Shown piece by piece: positions 62,499-64,000 of a DNA stretch of 64,000 nt (position 1 is the stretch's first letter; each line of letters starts with the position of its first letter). The DNA comes from Asticcacaulis sp. AC460 (lineage in GTDB: Bacteria > Pseudomonadota > Alphaproteobacteria > Caulobacterales > Caulobacteraceae). The notes under the pieces were generated by a model that was not told where the DNA came from, ran no database searches, and worked only from the letters and a program-made list of their open reading frames with translations. Made by a program: the position numbers and the translations under genes. Where the stretch lies: positions 186,001 through 250,000 of the forward strand of contig NZ_AWGD01000019.1 in the NCBI RefSeq assembly GCF_000495795.1. Reading direction: 5' to 3'.

Positions 62499-63649
62499 AA
62501 GCCGCCATTGTCGGTTGGGGACATACCCCGTTCGGCCGTCTCGACATGTCGCTGGAGGAGATGATCCAGGCCGTCACCCGTGAAGCCCTGGCCGATGCCG
62601 GGCTGACTGGCGAAGACATCGACGCCGTGTGGCTGGGCAATTTCAATGCCGGCATGGTGCCGGACGGGTTCTGCGCCTCGATGATTTTGGGCGCCGATGA
62701 GGGGCTGCGGTTCAAGCCGGCGGCGCGATTGGAAAACGCCTGTGCTTCGGGTTCGGCGGCCTTGTATGCCGCCATGGATGCCATCGCGTCGGGCCGGGTG
62801 AAGAGCGCCCTGGTCGTCGGGGCGGAGAAGATGACCGCCGTCGATGGTCCGACCGTGACGCGGGCTCTGGGGGCGGCCAGCTATCAGCGCGAAGAGGCGG
62901 GGATGAGTTTCCCCGAGATCTTCGCCCAGTTCGCCCTGGCCTATCAGGCCAAGTACGGCGATCCGACCGAGGCCATGGCCCATATCGCCACCAAGAACCA
63001 CGCTGCCGCCGTGCACAATCCGTTCGCTCAGCTGCGCAAGCCGCTGGAGCTGGATTTTTGTCGCTATGCGTCGGACAAGAACCCGATCATCGCCGCGCCT
63101 TTGAAGAAGACCGACTGTTCGCTGGTGTCGGACGGGGCGGCGGCGATCGTGCTGGTGCGTGAGGATATGGCTGGGGATTTCCGGCGGGCCGTGGGCTTCC
63201 GGGCGGCGCAGCAGGTCAATGATTTGCTGCCTTTGTCGGCCAAGGACATGACGGCATTTGAGGGGCCGCGCCGGGCGTTCGCCAAGGCCTATGCGCAGGC
63301 GGGCGTGTCGGTCGGCGATATCTCGTTCGCCGAGGTCCATGACTGTTTCACCATTGCCGAGCTGCTGTCGGTCGAGGCCATGGGGTTGGCTGCGGCGGGG
63401 CAGGGGCGTGAACTGGTCATCGATGGCGGGACGGGGCGTAATGGCCGTTTGCCGGTCAATATGTCGGGTGGCTTGAAGGCCAAGGGCCATCCGGTCGGCG
63501 CGACCGGGGTCAGCATGCATGTCATCGCCGCCAGGCAACTGACCGGCGAGGCGGGCGAGATGCAATTGCCGGATCCGAAGCTGGGCATGTGTTTCAACAT
63601 GGGCGGCGGAGCGGTCGCCAACTACGTCTCGATTTTAGAGAGGCTGTAA
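62495..63649 (+). CDS. thiolase family protein (acetyl-CoA acetyltransferase type)
   Basis: A 384-residue thiolase-fold enzyme: ENACASGSAALYAAMDA holds the nucleophilic Cys near residue 88, EVHDCFTIAELL and GGLKAKGHPVGATGVSMH near residue 330 are conserved, and GGGAVANY ends it. It is of the SCP2-like subclass often found in CoA-ester degradation. It likely carries out thiolytic cleavage of a beta-ketoacyl-CoA. Confidence 0.9.
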   Translation: MKAAIVGWGHTPFGRLDMSLEEMIQAVTREALADAGLTGEDIDAVWLGNFNAGMVPDGFCASMILGADEGLRFKPAARLENACASGSAALYAAMDAIASGRVKSALVVGAEKMTAVDGPTVTRALGAASYQREEAGMSFPEIFAQFALAYQAKYGDPTEAMAHIATKNHAAAVHNPFAQLRKPLELDFCRYASDKNPIIAAPLKKTDCSLVSDGAAAIVLVREDMAGDFRRAVGFRAAQQVNDLLPLSAKDMTAFEGPRRAFAKAYAQAGVSVGDISFAEVHDCFTIAELLSVEAMGLAAAGQGRELVIDGGTGRNGRLPVNMSGGLKAKGHPVGATGVSMHVIAARQLTGEAGEMQLPDPKLGMCFNMGGGAVANYVSILERL

Positions 63650-63656
63650 CTCCATC

Positions 63657-64000
63657 ATGACATCGCGATATCTGGAAGGCCGCACGGCGCTGGTTACCGG
63701 CTCCGTGAGTGGGATAGGCTTGGCCGTCGCCCAGGCGCTGGCGTCCGCCGGAGCGCGGGTCGCGGTGCATGGTTTGGCAACCGTGGAGGAGGCCGAGCGG
63801 GCGGTCGTGGCCATGCGGGCGGCGGGGGCGCCTGAGGCGCGGTTCTTTGCCGGCGACCTGCGCGATGCGGTGGCGATTTCAGGGATGATGGCGGCGGTCG
63901 AGGCCTGGGGCGGGCCGGATATCCTGGTCAACAATGCCGGGATGCAGAAGACGGCGCGATTATCGGAGGTGTCGGATGAGACCTGGGATGGTTTGATTGC
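63657..64000 (+). CDS. SDR family oxidoreductase, N-terminal part (cut by window end)
   Basis: The first 114 residues of a short-chain dehydrogenase are seen: LVTGSVSGIGLAVAQAL (cofactor motif), FFAGDLRD and LVNNAGMQKTARL. It resembles 3-hydroxybutyrate dehydrogenase-like SDRs. The catalytic Tyr/Lys region lies outside. It is the third gene of the TetR-linked operon. Confidence 0.85.
   Translation, partial: MTSRYLEGRTALVTGSVSGIGLAVAQALASAGARVAVHGLATVEEAERAVVAMRAAGAPEARFFAGDLRDAVAISGMMAAVEAWGGPDILVNNAGMQKTARLSEVSDETWDGLI

Noticed and set aside
1-64000. CRISPR arrays, tRNA or rRNA genes
   Set aside because: No regularly spaced identical repeats, and no cloverleaf or rRNA-like stretch was noticed on either strand by eye.

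Overview
The window is high-GC DNA with dense coding on both strands. It carries several TonB-dependent receptors, chemotaxis genes, a TadG-like Flp pilus protein, a GH43-type glycosidase end and many class-C/SGNH hydrolases. This points to a free-living, motile, oligotrophic alphaproteobacterium of the Caulobacterales type (Asticcacaulis, Caulobacter or Brevundimonas-like). That placement rests on gene content and style only; no rRNA or marker gene is present. No tRNA, rRNA or CRISPR array was seen.

Layout. 1-9.0 kb: glycosidase end, Cache-type chemoreceptor, CPBP protease, SGNH hydrolase, Hsp70-like protein, receiver protein plus CheZ, TadG-like protein. 9.1-17.3 kb: membrane-anchored winged-helix regulator, SDR, ThuA protein, membrane protein, two-domain VOC protein, a scar where a DUF4262 gene and a ParD antitoxin tail meet, a beta-lactamase-fold hydrolase and an SGNH esterase. 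17.5-23.1 kb: a defence-type giant helicase (DUF4011, helicase, Vsr-like nuclease, DUF3320). Its promoter and start are duplicated upstream around a low-GC remnant that looks like a toxin tail plus immunity gene.

23.5-39.1 kb: an almost complete assimilatory nitrate island, all on the minus strand: nasT-nasS sensor/antiterminator; outer-membrane channel-nrtA-nrtB-nrtD; a NarK-type MFS transporter; nirB-nirD-nasA-cobA-mobA. Three of these units begin with a leader of two hexaloop hairpins, the second overlapping an intrinsic terminator. This is the signature of ANTAR (NasT) control.

39.4-50.4 kb: a plus-strand cluster that reads as organosulfur scavenging: a DszA/NtaA-type flavin monooxygenase, a tandem class II aldolase, a protein that keeps the Cys/His/Arg triad of the desulfinase DszB, a TonB receptor, a lipoprotein solute-binding protein, an MFS transporter, two ABC permeases and an ABC ATPase. 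No characterised pathway with exactly this composition comes to mind.

50.5-53.2 kb: a chemoreceptor paired with an orphan periplasmic sugar-binding protein. 53.2-56.8 kb: an RNA-repair locus with a structured, self-terminated RNA candidate, rtcB, a 33-codon leader ORF, rtcB2 and prfH. 57.4-58.8 kb: a TonB receptor truncated and fused in frame to the end of an IS110-family transposase. 59.1-64 kb: DoxX-like protein, AraC regulator, then a TetR regulator divergent from an alpha/beta hydrolase-thiolase-SDR operon cut by the window end.

Composite GC-rich palindromic repeats sit in at least eight intergenic gaps. Starts were set from ribosome binding sites and family N-termini; all functions are inferred from sequence.
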